DNA of 64,000 nucleotides from Geminicoccus roseus DSM 18922 (GTDB lineage Bacteria; Pseudomonadota; Alphaproteobacteria; Geminicoccales; Geminicoccaceae). The stretch is from positions 4,588,373 to 4,652,372 of the forward strand of contig NZ_KE386572.1 of NCBI RefSeq assembly GCF_000427665.1, written 5' to 3'. The notes under the pieces are model-generated. The model did no database searches and was not told the origin of the DNA. It saw only the letters and a list, made by a program, of their open reading frames with translations. A program made the position numbers and the translations under genes. This document shows positions 20,307 to 28,890 of this stretch, piece by piece (position 1 is the stretch's first letter; every line of letters begins with the position of its first letter).

Positions 20307-21385
20307 GCGTTTCCCCCTCGTTGATCGGCCGGGAACAGCAGCATGTCCTCCGGGCTCCAGGTGATCCTGATGCTGCGACCGGCCATGAAGGATCCCCGGT
20401 CGAGCTGCGAAAAGTCGAAGAGCTGCATGCGCGCGTCGCCAAGCTCCGGCAGGCGCACCCCCAGGACCCGGCGGTCACCCTCGAAGATCGCCTCCTCCAG
20501 GATCGCGACATGGCCGCCCTCCTGGCAGACCCGCACCCGCTCGGCCCGCACCGCCAGGTCGACCGGCGCGCCCGGCACGAGATCGATCGCCGGGGCGCGG
20601 GCCTGCAGGTCCTGGCCGCCGACCCGCACGCTGGCGTGGCCGTCGGGCCCGCGGCCGACCAGCTCGCCGCGCAGAAAGTTGGTCAGGCCCAGAAAGCTCG
20701 CCACGAACCGATCGGCCGGGCGGCCGTAGGTCACGTCGGGGGGCGCGTCCTGGCGGACCCGGCCGCCCTCCATCACGATCACCCGGTCCGACATGACCAG
20801 GGCCTCGCGCTGGTCATGGGTCACGTTGATGGTGGTGACGCCCAGCTCCTGCTGGATCCGCCGGAACTCCAGCTGCATCTCCTCGCGCAGCTTGCGGTCC
20901 AGGGCGGCCAGCGGCTCGTCCAGGAGCAGCAGGTCCGGCTCGAACACCAGCGCCCGTGCGATCGCGACCCGTTGCTGCTGGCCGCCGGACAGCTGGTGGA
21001 TCCGCCGCTGCCCGAGCCCGCCGAGCTTCACCAGCTCCAGGTAGCGCTCGACCCGCTCCGGGATCTGGTCTTTCGGGAAATGCCGCATGCGCAAGGGATA
21101 GGCCACGTTCTCCGCGGCGGAGAGGTGCGGGAACAGCGCCAGCTTCTGGAACACCATGCCGACCTTGCGCCGGTAGGGCGGCAGGTTCTCCACCGGCACG
21201 CCATGCACCTCGATGCGGCCCTCGTCCGGCACCAGGAAGCCGGCGATCGCCCGCAGGATCGTGGTCTTGCCCGAGCCGGACGGGCCCAGCACGGTCAGGA
21301 ACCGGCCCCGCTCCAGCTGGAACGACACGTCCTGGCACGCCACCGCCCCCGCATAGCGCTTGGTCACCCCCGCGACCCGGACCAT
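20303..21385 (-). CDS. ABC transporter ATP-binding protein, PotA-like
   Basis: 360-residue import ATPase with Walker A GPSGSGKTT, Q-loop MVFQKLALFPHLS, signature LSGGQQQR, Walker B LLLLDEPLAALD and H-loop NVTHDQREAL. A C-terminal TOBE regulatory domain follows (about residues 280-345), as in PotA, UgpC and FbpC. The ATG at 21385 (MVRVAGVTKRY) is preceded by GGCGAGG; longer starts to 21469 are possible but unsupported. Translated ahead of, and overlapping, the binding-protein gene. Two inner-membrane permeases are expected but absent here. Confidence 0.9.
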   Translation of the reverse strand: MVRVAGVTKRYAGAVACQDVSFQLERGRFLTVLGPSGSGKTTILRAIAGFLVPDEGRIEVHGVPVENLPPYRRKVGMVFQKLALFPHLSAAENVAYPLRMRHFPKDQIPERVERYLELVKLGGLGQRRIHQLSGGQQQRVAIARALVFEPDLLLLDEPLAALDRKLREEMQLEFRRIQQELGVTTINVTHDQREALVMSDRVIVMEGGRVRQDAPPDVTYGRPADRFVASFLGLTNFLRGELVGRGPDGHASVRVGGQDLQARAPAIDLVPGAPVDLAVRAERVRVCQEGGHVAILEEAIFEGDRRVLGVRLPELGDARMQLFDFSQLDRGSFMAGRSIRITWSPEDMLLFPADQRGGNA

Positions 21386-21630
21386 GACCTCGCCCGCCTG
21401 CACCAAGATGCCCGTCCTCCGGCTCTGCTCTTCGTGGGGATGCTGTAATGCCGTGGCCAGCCCGCGCAAGCCTCGCGCGGGCCAAAGCCCGGTTGCAGGG
21501 CAGGGAGCGCCCGCCGCTTGTGGGCGGGGCGATCGGGTCCTAGCCTGATCATCCGGGCCCCTCGCCGACGGCAGGGGCCGGTACGGGGAATATGGCCCGC
21601 AGGCCGGGCCCGGGATCAGGGGGGAGCGAG

Positions 21631-22587
21631 ATGCAGCTGACCGGGATCCACCACCTGACCGCGGTGACCGCGGATGCCAGGGGCAACCACGCCTTCTACA
21701 CCGGCACGCTCGGCCTGCGGCTGGTGAAGAAGACGGTCAACCAGGACGACGTGCGCGCCTACCACCTGTTCTATGCCGACGGGATCGCCGCGCCCGGCAC
21801 CGATCTGACCTTCTTCGACTGGCCGGTCAGTCCGCATGCGCCCGGGACCCGCAGCCTGGTCCGCACCGGCCTGCGGGTGGCCGGTGAAGCCGCGCTGGCA
21901 TGGTGGCGGGACTGGCTGGCCGAGCGGGGCGTGCCGCAGGGCGAGATCGCCTTAAGGGACGGCCGCGCGACGCTGGACCTGCTGGACCCGGAGGGCCAGC
22001 GCCTGTCGCTGGTCGACGACGGCGGTGCCGGGCCGGCGCATCCCTGGCAGGCCAGCCCGGTCCCGGCGGGGCACCAGATCCGCGGGCTGGGCCCGGTGGC
22101 GATGAGCGTGCCCGACCTGCGGCCGACCGATCTCCTGCTCACCCAGGTCCTGAACATGCGCGAGGAGCGCAGCTACCAGGGGCCGGGCAGCGGGCCGGAG
22201 GGCGGCCAGGCGCCGACTCATGTCTATGCCATGGGCGAGGGCGGCCCGGCCGCCGAGCTGCACGTGCGGGTCGAGCCGGGCCTGCCGCCGGCGCAATCGG
22301 GGGCCGGCTCGGTCCACCACCTGGCCTTCCGGATTCCCGACCGGGACTACGACGCCTGGGTGGAGCGGCTGCAGCGGCTGCGGATCCCGTCCAGCGGCCC
22401 GGTCGACCGCTATTATTTCCGTTCGCTCTACCTGCGCGAACCGAACGGCGTGCTGTTCGAGATCGCCACCGACGGGCCGGGCTTCGCCGCCGACGAGCCG
22501 CTCGACCGGCTGGGCGAGACCCTGGCCCTGCCGCCGTTCCTGGAGCCGCGCCGCGCCGAGATCGAGGCGGGTCTGAAGCCGCTCTGA
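21631..22587 (+). CDS. Ring-cleaving dioxygenase, glyoxalase superfamily
   Basis: 318-residue vicinal-oxygen-chelate protein resembling hydroquinone or catechol ring-cleaving dioxygenases (LinE/MhqO type). It has two tandem VOC modules. Metal-binding candidates are the His pair in GIHHLTAV (residues 5-6), the His in SVHHLAF of the second half, and Glu in VLFEIATDG. The sequence KTVNQDD and the region around [17 protein letters not shown] are typical of this subfamily. The ATG is preceded by GGGGGGAGCGAG. Monocistronic, divergent from the ABC pair. The substrate is not determinable. Confidence 0.82.
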   Translation: MQLTGIHHLTAVTADARGNHAFYTGTLGLRLVKKTVNQDDVRAYHLFYADGIAAPGTDLTFFDWPVSPHAPGTRSLVRTGLRVAGEAALAWWRDWLAERGVPQGEIALRDGRATLDLLDPEGQRLSLVDDGGAGPAHPWQASPVPAGHQIRGLGPVAMSVPDLRPTDLLLTQVLNMREERSYQGPGSGPEGGQAPTHVYAMGEGGPAAELHVRVEPGLPPAQSGAGSVHHLAFRIPDRDYDAWVERLQRLRIPSSGPVDRYYFRSLYLREPNGVLFEIATDGPGFAADEPLDRLGETLALPPFLEPRRAEIEAGLKPL

Positions 22588-22688
22588 CCCGCTGCGGCTG
22601 CCGCCTTCGCCGCTCCCGAAGGCGCCCGGACGCGGCAGGATGGTCCCGGCGGCGCCTGCGAGAGCCGGAGCCGTCTCCGAAGGGGACC

Positions 22689-23141
22689 TCACGGCGCCCG
22701 GGCTGTCTTGAGCGCCGCCAGTTCCTCGGCGGAGCGCTGCTGGCGGGCTAGGTATCCGGCGCGGGCCGTGTGGCGCTGCTCCTCCAGGACCAGCTCGACC
22801 TGGCGGCAGCCCAGCAGATCCCGGGCGGCCTGATCCTCCAGCTCCTGGCGCAGTTCGCGCAGCCGGCCGATCTCGACGGCCAGCGCCTGGCCATGCCGGC
22901 GGCCGGCTTCCAGCAGGCAGCCGCGCAGCGCCAGCTGGCCGCCTTCCGTCATGGCTTCCCCGACCCCGGTCCCGTGCCCGGCCAGGGCAGGGCTGGCCCA
23001 GATCTCCGCCGCCGCGGCCTCGGCCGCGGCAAGGGCCCGGCCTGCCTCCGCCAGGGAGCGGCGTGTCCCGTCCAGGCCGATCCGGCGCAGGCGCGCCAGC
23101 ACCTCCAGGCCCGGCCCTCCGGAACTCGGCCGCCGGCTCAT
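22689..23141 (-). CDS. FliJ-like flagellar export protein
   Basis: 150-residue, almost entirely helical protein rich in Ala, Arg, Gln and Glu with coiled-coil character (LAEAGRALAAAEAAAAEIW; RLRELRQELEDQAARDLL). It has no recognisable domain, but its position immediately after fliI, with a 4-bp ATGA overlap, matches FliJ, the small coiled-coil stalk that works with the FliI ATPase. The assignment is therefore contextual. Start ATG at 23141 (MSRRPSSGG). Confidence 0.55.
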   Translation of the reverse strand: MSRRPSSGGPGLEVLARLRRIGLDGTRRSLAEAGRALAAAEAAAAEIWASPALAGHGTGVGEAMTEGGQLALRGCLLEAGRRHGQALAVEIGRLRELRQELEDQAARDLLGCRQVELVLEEQRHTARAGYLARQQRSAEELAALKTARAP

Positions 23142-24604
23142 GCCTGGACGGCCGGCAGGCCGCAGCCGAGTGCCTCGGCCAGCTCCTCGAACGCCCGGCC
23201 GGGCCGCCACGGCTCGTCCGCCTCCTGGCGCAGCAGGGCCTCCAGGGCCGGGCGGCGCAGGATCGCCTCGTCGATCTGCGGGTCGGTCCCGCCGCGATAG
23301 GCACCGAGCTGGATGAGCTCGGCCATGTCGGCATGGGCGCGCATCAGGCCGCGGGCCTGGGCCACCAGCTCGCGCTCGTGCGGGGCGTAGCAGCCCGGGG
23401 CTGCGCGGGAGACCGAGCGCAGCACGTCGATTGCCGGGAACCGGCCGGCCTCGGCGATCCGGCGCGACAGCATGACATGGCCGTCCAGGATGCCGCGCAC
23501 CGCGTCGCTGACCGGCTCGTCGTCGTCGTCGCCTTCCACCAGCACGCTGAACAGGCCGGTGATGGTCCCCTGGCCGCTTCCGGGACCGGCCCGCTCCAAA
23601 AGGCGCGGCAGCTCGGCGAACACCGAGGCCGGGTAGCCGCGGGTGGCCGGCGCCTCGCCGGCGGCGAGATAGATCTCGCGCAGCGCCATGGCGAACCGGG
23701 TGACGCTGTCGACCAGGCAGAGCACCTGCAGGCCCTGGTCGCGCAAGGCCTCCGCCACCGCCATGGTCAGATAGGCGGCGCGCCGGCGCAGCATCGCCGG
23801 CAGGTCCGAGGTCGCGGCCACCACCACGCTCTTCCGGCGCCCGTCCTCGCCGAGCGTGCGCTCCAGGAACTCGCCGACCTCGCGGCCCCGCTCGCCGATC
23901 AGCCCGATCACCAGGGCGTCGGCATTGCTGTGCCGGGCGATCATCGACAAAAGGGTCGACTTGCCGACGCCGGATCCGGCGAAGATCCCCAGGCGCTGGC
24001 CCTGGCAGCAGGGCGTGAACAGGTTGATCGCCCGCACCCCCAGGTCCAGGCGCGGCCCCAGCGGCCGGCGTCCGAACGCGGCCAGGGCGCGCGCCTGCAA
24101 GGGATAGGGCCAGTCACCCTCGGGCAGCGGTCCCTGCCCGTCCAGGGGGTGGCCCATCGGGTCGACGACCCGGCCGAGCCAGCCCGCCGAAGGCCGTACC
24201 TCGCCGAGTGCCGGGTCCGGCCGCACCCGTGCGCCGAACCGGATGCCGCCCAGTTCCTCGAACGCCACCAGCCGCACCCCGTCCGCGCCGAAACCCACCA
24301 CTTCGGCCAGGATCGCGTCGTCCGGATCGAACAGGCCGCCGCCGGCGCTGCCCGGGCGCCGCTCGATCCGGCAGACCTCGCCGATCCCGACCCGATCGTT
24401 CAGGCCTTCGGCGACCAGGCTGCCCGCCAGGCAGCGCCGCACGCGTCCGCCTTGCAGCGGCGCGGCCGCCACCGCCATGGCCTGGCGGAAACGGGCGACC
24501 GCAGCGCCCTCGCAGCCGACATCCTGGTGAATATTTCGCGTTACTTGCTCGCCCAGGATGTAATCTTCCGGTCCATGCACTTTTTCGTAGCCCCGCCTCG
24601 GCAA
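23138..24604 (-). CDS. fliI: Flagellum-specific export ATPase FliI
   Basis: F1-beta-like ATPase energising type III export of flagellar subunits. Walker A GIFAGSGVGKSTLL, Walker B-like QVLCLVDSVTRFAMALREI, and FliI/YscN features RVVDPMGHPLDG, VVVAATSDLPAMLRRRAAY, TRGYPASVFAELPRLLERAG, GTITGLFSVLVEGDD and DGHVMLSRRIAE. Length to the farthest ATG is 488; the first ~45 residues do not look typical, so an internal start near MAVAAAPLQ is possible. It overlaps the FliJ-like gene and is divergent from ctrA, with a CtrA box in the shared spacer. YscN-type secretion is less likely given this context. Confidence 0.88.
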   Translation of the reverse strand: MPRRGYEKVHGPEDYILGEQVTRNIHQDVGCEGAAVARFRQAMAVAAAPLQGGRVRRCLAGSLVAEGLNDRVGIGEVCRIERRPGSAGGGLFDPDDAILAEVVGFGADGVRLVAFEELGGIRFGARVRPDPALGEVRPSAGWLGRVVDPMGHPLDGQGPLPEGDWPYPLQARALAAFGRRPLGPRLDLGVRAINLFTPCCQGQRLGIFAGSGVGKSTLLSMIARHSNADALVIGLIGERGREVGEFLERTLGEDGRRKSVVVAATSDLPAMLRRRAAYLTMAVAEALRDQGLQVLCLVDSVTRFAMALREIYLAAGEAPATRGYPASVFAELPRLLERAGPGSGQGTITGLFSVLVEGDDDDEPVSDAVRGILDGHVMLSRRIAEAGRFPAIDVLRSVSRAAPGCYAPHERELVAQARGLMRAHADMAELIQLGAYRGGTDPQIDEAILRRPALEALLRQEADEPWRPGRAFEELAEALGCGLPAVQA

Positions 24605-24683
24605 CCCATGGTTGTCTTCGCTTCGTCAGCCGGTCGGTCCGCAGGAACGGGCCGGCAACGGGATGGAAGATAGCGCGGCTCCA

Positions 24684-24698
24684 TTAACAGAGATTTAA
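24684..24698. promoter_or_regulatory. CtrA-binding box
   Basis: TTAA (24684-24687), seven bases, then TTAA (24695-24698): an exact match to the TTAA-N7-TTAA recognition sequence of CtrA. It lies 63 bp upstream of the ctrA ATG and 80 bp upstream of the fliI start, so it could serve autoregulation and flagellar control. No genome-wide frequency was computed, but TTAA is rare in DNA of this GC content. Confidence 0.75.
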
Positions 24699-24760
24699 GA
24701 AAGCCGCGGTAGATTGGCATTCCAGGGACGGAAACTGTCCGTGGTTCGTTGGAGAAGACG

Positions 24761-25453
24761 ATGCGTGCTCTGGTGATCGAGGACGATCCGGTTTCCGCCA
24801 AGCTCGTCGAGAGCGCGCTGACCGGCGAGAACATCGTGATCGAGCCGGCCGAGCGCGGCGAGGACGGGATCGAGCTGGCCAAGCTCTATGATTTCGACAT
24901 CATCGTCCTGGACCTGCGCCTGCCGGACATGGACGGGCACGAGGTGGTGCGCCGCCTGCGCGCCGCCCGCGTCCAGACGCCGATCCTGATCCTGTCGGGC
25001 AAGAGCGAGATCGACGAGAAGGTCCGGGGCCTGTCGACCGGGGCCGACGACTACATCACCAAGCCGTTCGCCCGCGCCGAGCTGCTGGCCCGCATCCAGG
25101 CGGTGGTGCGCCGCGCCAAGGGCCACAGCGAATCGGTGATCACCACCGGCCGGATGGTGGTCAATCTCGACACAAGGCTGATCGAGGTCGACGGGATGCG
25201 CCTGCACGTCACCGCCAAGGAATACAGCATCCTGGAGCTGCTCTCCCTGCGCAAGGGCACCACCCTGACCAAGGAGATGTTCCTGGATCATCTCTATGGC
25301 GGGATCGACGAGCCCGAGCTGAAGATCATCGACGTGTTCATCTGCAAGCTGCGCAAGAAGATCGCCGCCGTGACCGGCGGCGAGCACTATATCGAGACGG
25401 TCTGGGGACGCGGCTACGTGCTCAAGGAGGCGGAGCTGGCGCGGTGCGCGTGA
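24761..25453 (+). CDS. ctrA: Cell-cycle response regulator CtrA
   Basis: 230-residue OmpR/PhoB-type response regulator. The receiver domain starts [20 protein letters not shown], with phosphoacceptor Asp in [16 protein letters not shown], conserved Ser and Lys in ILILSGKSE and YITKPF. The C-terminal winged helix contains [33 protein letters not shown] and [13 protein letters not shown], and the end ([11 protein letters not shown]) matches CtrA. The ATG at 24761 follows GGAGAAG. In alphaproteobacteria CtrA controls cell cycle, motility or gene-transfer agents. A perfect CtrA box lies upstream. Confidence 0.95.
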   Translation: MRALVIEDDPVSAKLVESALTGENIVIEPAERGEDGIELAKLYDFDIIVLDLRLPDMDGHEVVRRLRAARVQTPILILSGKSEIDEKVRGLSTGADDYITKPFARAELLARIQAVVRRAKGHSESVITTGRMVVNLDTRLIEVDGMRLHVTAKEYSILELLSLRKGTTLTKEMFLDHLYGGIDEPELKIIDVFICKLRKKIAAVTGGEHYIETVWGRGYVLKEAELARCA

Positions 25454-25563
25454 CGGCTGCGCCGCTGCGCGGCCGCCAGGGGACGCTGATCCTCAAGGCG
25501 GCCGGCGGCAGGACCGCCGCCATCGCCCGGGCAGCGCCGCCGCGGCCGGCCGCCGGCTCCGCG

Positions 25564-26664
25564 TCAGCCCTGAACGAGGCTGCCGACCCGCTCCAGCGAC
25601 GTCGGCAAAGCGTGGCCGTACTGCTTGCAGAGCGGCGCCACCAGCCGCTCGACCTCGGCCCGGCCGAGTTCGTCCATCAGCGCGCAGGGCGGCCGGCCGA
25701 ACTTCAGGGCCTCGCGGGCGCCGTGGTCGACCTCGGCGGGCGTCGCCACCCCCTCGTCCAGTTCCTCCAGGACCGGCAGGAATGCGCCGGCGCGCAGCCG
25801 GTCGCCCACCAGCCGGGCGGTGTCCGGGTCGACCGCGCCCGCCGGCTCGATCGTCCAGGACGCCTCGGCGTCGCCGGTGACCGTCATCGAGCGGGCCGGC
25901 GCGTAGAACGGCCCGAGCGGCGCCAGGTTGCGGATCGCGTGGAGATTGATCCGCGGCTTGACGATGTTCATCACCATGAACGGGCCGGCGGCCACGCCCA
26001 GTGCCTCCTTGGCGATCTGGTCGATGGCGCCGGGTGCGGCCACGCCCTCGTCGACCAGGCGCGCCGCTTCGTTGGTGTAGGGGCAGAAGAAGCGGTTGAT
26101 GCAAAAACCCCATTGGTCCTTGCAGGCGAGCGGCTGCTTGCCGGTCCGGCGGGTGAACGCCAGCGCCGTCTCGATCGCGGCCTCGCCGGTGTGCTCGCCC
26201 CGCACGACCTCCACGATCGGGTTGACCTGGGCCGGGCTGAAATAATGCAGGCCGAGGAAGCGCTCGGGGTAGGTCACCGCCCGGGCCAGCTCGGACACCC
26301 GCAGGCAGGAGGTGTTGGTGGCGATCAGGGCGTCGGCGCGGACCACCGCGGCGATCTTGCCGAGCACCTCGTTCTTCAGCGCCATGTCCTCGAACACCGC
26401 CTCGATCACCAGGTCGCACTCGGCCAGCCCTTCCAGGGCGGCCGCGACCTTGAGGCGTGCGCCGGCGGCCTCGGCCTCGGCCGGGGCGAGGCGCTTCTTC
26501 TCGACGGCGCGGGCATAGAAGGACCGGGCCTGCTCGAGCGCGGCAGCGGCGGCCCCGGCGCGCGCGTCGATCAGGACCACATCCACCCCGGCCTGCGCGG
26601 TGGCGGTGGCGATGCCGCCGCCCATCGTTCCTGCACCGACGATGCCGATCCGGGTGATGCTCAT
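25564..26664 (-). CDS. 3-hydroxyacyl-CoA dehydrogenase
   Basis: 366-residue NAD-dependent dehydrogenase for L-3-hydroxyacyl-CoA, as in fatty-acid or butyryl-CoA metabolism. The Rossmann fold starts IGIVGAGTMGGGIATATAQAG. The catalytic region contains ATNTSCLRVSELA, GLHYFSPAQVNPIVEVVRG (His-Glu dyad), CKDQWGFCINRFFCPYTNEA and a C-terminal 3HCDH domain. It is longer than typical Hbd (about 285 residues) through an extra C-terminal half-domain. Stand-alone gene; no thiolase or enoyl-CoA hydratase adjoins it. Confidence 0.88.
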   Translation of the reverse strand: MSITRIGIVGAGTMGGGIATATAQAGVDVVLIDARAGAAAAALEQARSFYARAVEKKRLAPAEAEAAGARLKVAAALEGLAECDLVIEAVFEDMALKNEVLGKIAAVVRADALIATNTSCLRVSELARAVTYPERFLGLHYFSPAQVNPIVEVVRGEHTGEAAIETALAFTRRTGKQPLACKDQWGFCINRFFCPYTNEAARLVDEGVAAPGAIDQIAKEALGVAAGPFMVMNIVKPRINLHAIRNLAPLGPFYAPARSMTVTGDAEASWTIEPAGAVDPDTARLVGDRLRAGAFLPVLEELDEGVATPAEVDHGAREALKFGRPPCALMDELGRAEVERLVAPLCKQYGHALPTSLERVGSLVQG

Positions 26665-26802
26665 GGTCGGGACTACCTCGCTAGGTTCTCGCTGAGGCAG
26701 CCCTCTAGACCTACGCCGGCCCGCGCGGAAGGGGGGTGGCCGGGCAGCGGCCGGGGAGACCGGTCGGCGCGACCCGGCTCCGCCGCATTGTTCCGCCCCG
26801 GT

Positions 26803-28032
26803 TCAGGCCGCCCGGGCGGTGCGGCGCGGATCGGCCGAACCGGCGCCGCGCGTCTTCAAGACGGTCACGATCGAGGCCAGCGAGATCAGGGCGATCGTCC
26901 AGAACGCCGCGCGCGCCATGCCATGGTCGAGCAGGTAGCCGAACAAGGGCGCGCTCGCCAGGGCGCCGGCGTTGAAGCCGATCGTGACGAAGCCGAACAC
27001 CCGGCCGGACGCGCCGGGCGGGGTGATCTGCTTGACCATGAGGTCGCGCGCCGGGCTGACCGCGCCGCCGAACAGACCGGCCAGGAGAAACAGGATCTCG
27101 ATGGTCCAGAGCCGCACCGGCAGCACCGCCAGGGCGATCGCGGCCAGCGCGATGCTGGCGAAGCACAGCGCCACCACCAGGCCGTGGCGGCGGGTGCGGT
27201 CGGCGACCTGCCCGCCGATCAGCACCCCCACCGCCGAGGCGGCCAGATAGAGCAGCACCGGCAGCCCGGCGGCTTCGAAGCCGATCTCCGGCAGAAGGTC
27301 GAGGATCGAGGTGCCGAAATTGCCGAACCCGCCCTGGCCGGCCGCGATCAGCGCGAAGAACAGGAACGCCATCGCCACCGGCCAGCTGGCGAACAGGGCG
27401 AGGGTGCCGCTGGGACGGACGGTCCCGGCGGTGCCGGCCGACCGCTCGTCCGCCAGCACGCGGCGGCAGGCGACCAGCACCAGGGCGAAGCCCAGCCCGG
27501 CGAGCGAGGTCCAGCCCAGCGCCGCCTGCCAGCCGAACCAGCTGGTGAGCGGCAGCAGGAGGGCCGGGGCGGCGGCGAAGCCCAGATAGCCGCCGAAGGT
27601 GTGGATCGCGTAGGCGCGGCCCAGGCGCTCCGGGCTGACCCTGGCCGCCAGAATCGCGTAGTCGGCCGGGTGGTAGACGGCGTTGCCGAGCCCGGCCAGC
27701 ACCATCAGGCCGAGAAACGGCCAGAAACCGGGTGCCACCGCGACCAGGCCGATGCCCAGGGCGAAGGCGACCTGCCCGGCCAGGAGCGGCCAGAACGCCC
27801 CATAGCGATCGACCACGACGCCGACCGGCACCTGGGCCAGGGCAGTGGCGAGGTTGAGCACCGCCAGGCCGATCCCAAGCTCGGTATAGCTCAGGCCGAG
27901 CCCGCCGGTCAGGACCGGGAACAGGGGCGGCAGGGCGAGAATATAGAAATGCGCAAAGAAATGCCCGACCCCGATGACCGACATCACCTCGAGATCGCGC
28001 CGTCCCCGGACCGGGACCGCTGCCGTCGCCAT
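26803..28032 (-). CDS. MFS transporter
   Basis: 409-residue major facilitator superfamily protein with about 12 hydrophobic segments. The N-terminal half shows LGIGLAVLNLATALAQVPVG and the loop-2/3 pattern VVDRYGAFWP; GNAVYHPADYAILAARVSPE resembles the fosmidomycin-resistance (Fsr) branch. Substrate unknown. Monocistronic; a 138-bp spacer separates it from the 3-hydroxyacyl-CoA dehydrogenase on the same strand. Confidence 0.85.
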   Translation of the reverse strand: MATAAVPVRGRRDLEVMSVIGVGHFFAHFYILALPPLFPVLTGGLGLSYTELGIGLAVLNLATALAQVPVGVVVDRYGAFWPLLAGQVAFALGIGLVAVAPGFWPFLGLMVLAGLGNAVYHPADYAILAARVSPERLGRAYAIHTFGGYLGFAAAPALLLPLTSWFGWQAALGWTSLAGLGFALVLVACRRVLADERSAGTAGTVRPSGTLALFASWPVAMAFLFFALIAAGQGGFGNFGTSILDLLPEIGFEAAGLPVLLYLAASAVGVLIGGQVADRTRRHGLVVALCFASIALAAIALAVLPVRLWTIEILFLLAGLFGGAVSPARDLMVKQITPPGASGRVFGFVTIGFNAGALASAPLFGYLLDHGMARAAFWTIALISLASIVTVLKTRGAGSADPRRTARAA

Positions 28033-28218
28033 CGGATTGCTGGCACCAAGATTGTGATTGCGGCTGCCAGCATGGCGGGTCGCGGCACGGAAGGCCAGAC
28101 CGCAGCCGGGAAGCGCCTTGCCGGAGACGGGTTCTCAGCGGCGGAATTTTCTGCGACTACCCGGGCCGGTCGGGGTGGGCCCGGCCGATCTTTGAATCAT
28201 GTGAATGAAGGTGCGGGT

Positions 28219-28767
28219 GTGACGACCAGAAGAGCTCTCGTCCTTGGCGCGGCCGCTCTGGGCGCGCATCTGGCAACCAGCGGCGCGGAGGCCCGGGACT
28301 TGGACAATACCCTGATCATCGAGTTGGCGACGGGCAAGGTGACGGTCGAACTGCGGCCGGACCTGGCACCGGACCATGTCGCCCGGATCAAGGAGCTGGC
28401 GAACGAGGGCTTCTATGACGGGATCGTGTTCCACCGCGTGATCCCGGGCTTCATGGCCCAGACCGGCGACCCGACCGGCACCGGCACCGGCGGCTCGAAG
28501 AAGCCCAACCTGAAGGCCGAGTTCTCCAAGGCGCCGTTCGAGCGCGGCACGCTGGGCATGGCGCGCAGCCAGAGCCCGAACAGCGCCAACAGCCAGTTCT
28601 TCATCTGCTTCGACCGGGCGGACTGGCTGGACGGCCAGTACACCGTGTTCGGCAAGGTGGTGGACGGCATGGATCTGGTCGACCGGATCGCCAAGGGCGA
28701 GCCGCCGGCCAATCCCGACAAGATGGTCAAGGTCTACCTGGCCTCGGCGGCTCCCGCCGGCAACTGA
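28219..28767 (+). CDS. Peptidyl-prolyl cis-trans isomerase, cyclophilin type
   Basis: 182-residue cyclophilin, probably exported. The GTG start at 28219 gives a Tat-like signal (TTRRALVLGAAALGAHLATSG, processed near AEA); an in-frame GTG at 28201 is an alternative. The catalytic cyclophilin core is complete: FHRVIPGFMAQTGDPTGTGT (active-site Arg), GMARSQSPNSANSQFFICF, WLDGQYTVFGKVVDGMDLVD. It would fold periplasmic proteins. AAGGTG upstream may serve as ribosome binding site. Monocistronic. Confidence 0.9.
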   Translation: MTTRRALVLGAAALGAHLATSGAEARDLDNTLIIELATGKVTVELRPDLAPDHVARIKELANEGFYDGIVFHRVIPGFMAQTGDPTGTGTGGSKKPNLKAEFSKAPFERGTLGMARSQSPNSANSQFFICFDRADWLDGQYTVFGKVVDGMDLVDRIAKGEPPANPDKMVKVYLASAAPAGN

Positions 28768-28890
28768 GCGGCGGCCGGTCCGGTCCGGCGGAGGGCCTGC
28801 CTCCGAGCAGCCTTGCGCCGGTGCCGGCCGACCCCGTCCGCCCCTGCCGGCCTGGTCCGGACCCAATGGTCGCGCCCCGTTTGCTGTGAG

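Noticed and set aside
23138-24604. Type III secretion ATPase of a virulence system
   Set aside because: No other secretion genes, and the FliJ-like partner plus ctrA context point to the flagellum.
25444-28200. Long plus-strand frame joined to the cyclophilin
   Set aside because: Only the 3' part from 28201/28219 has cyclophilin sequence; the rest is antisense to the dehydrogenase and MFS genes.
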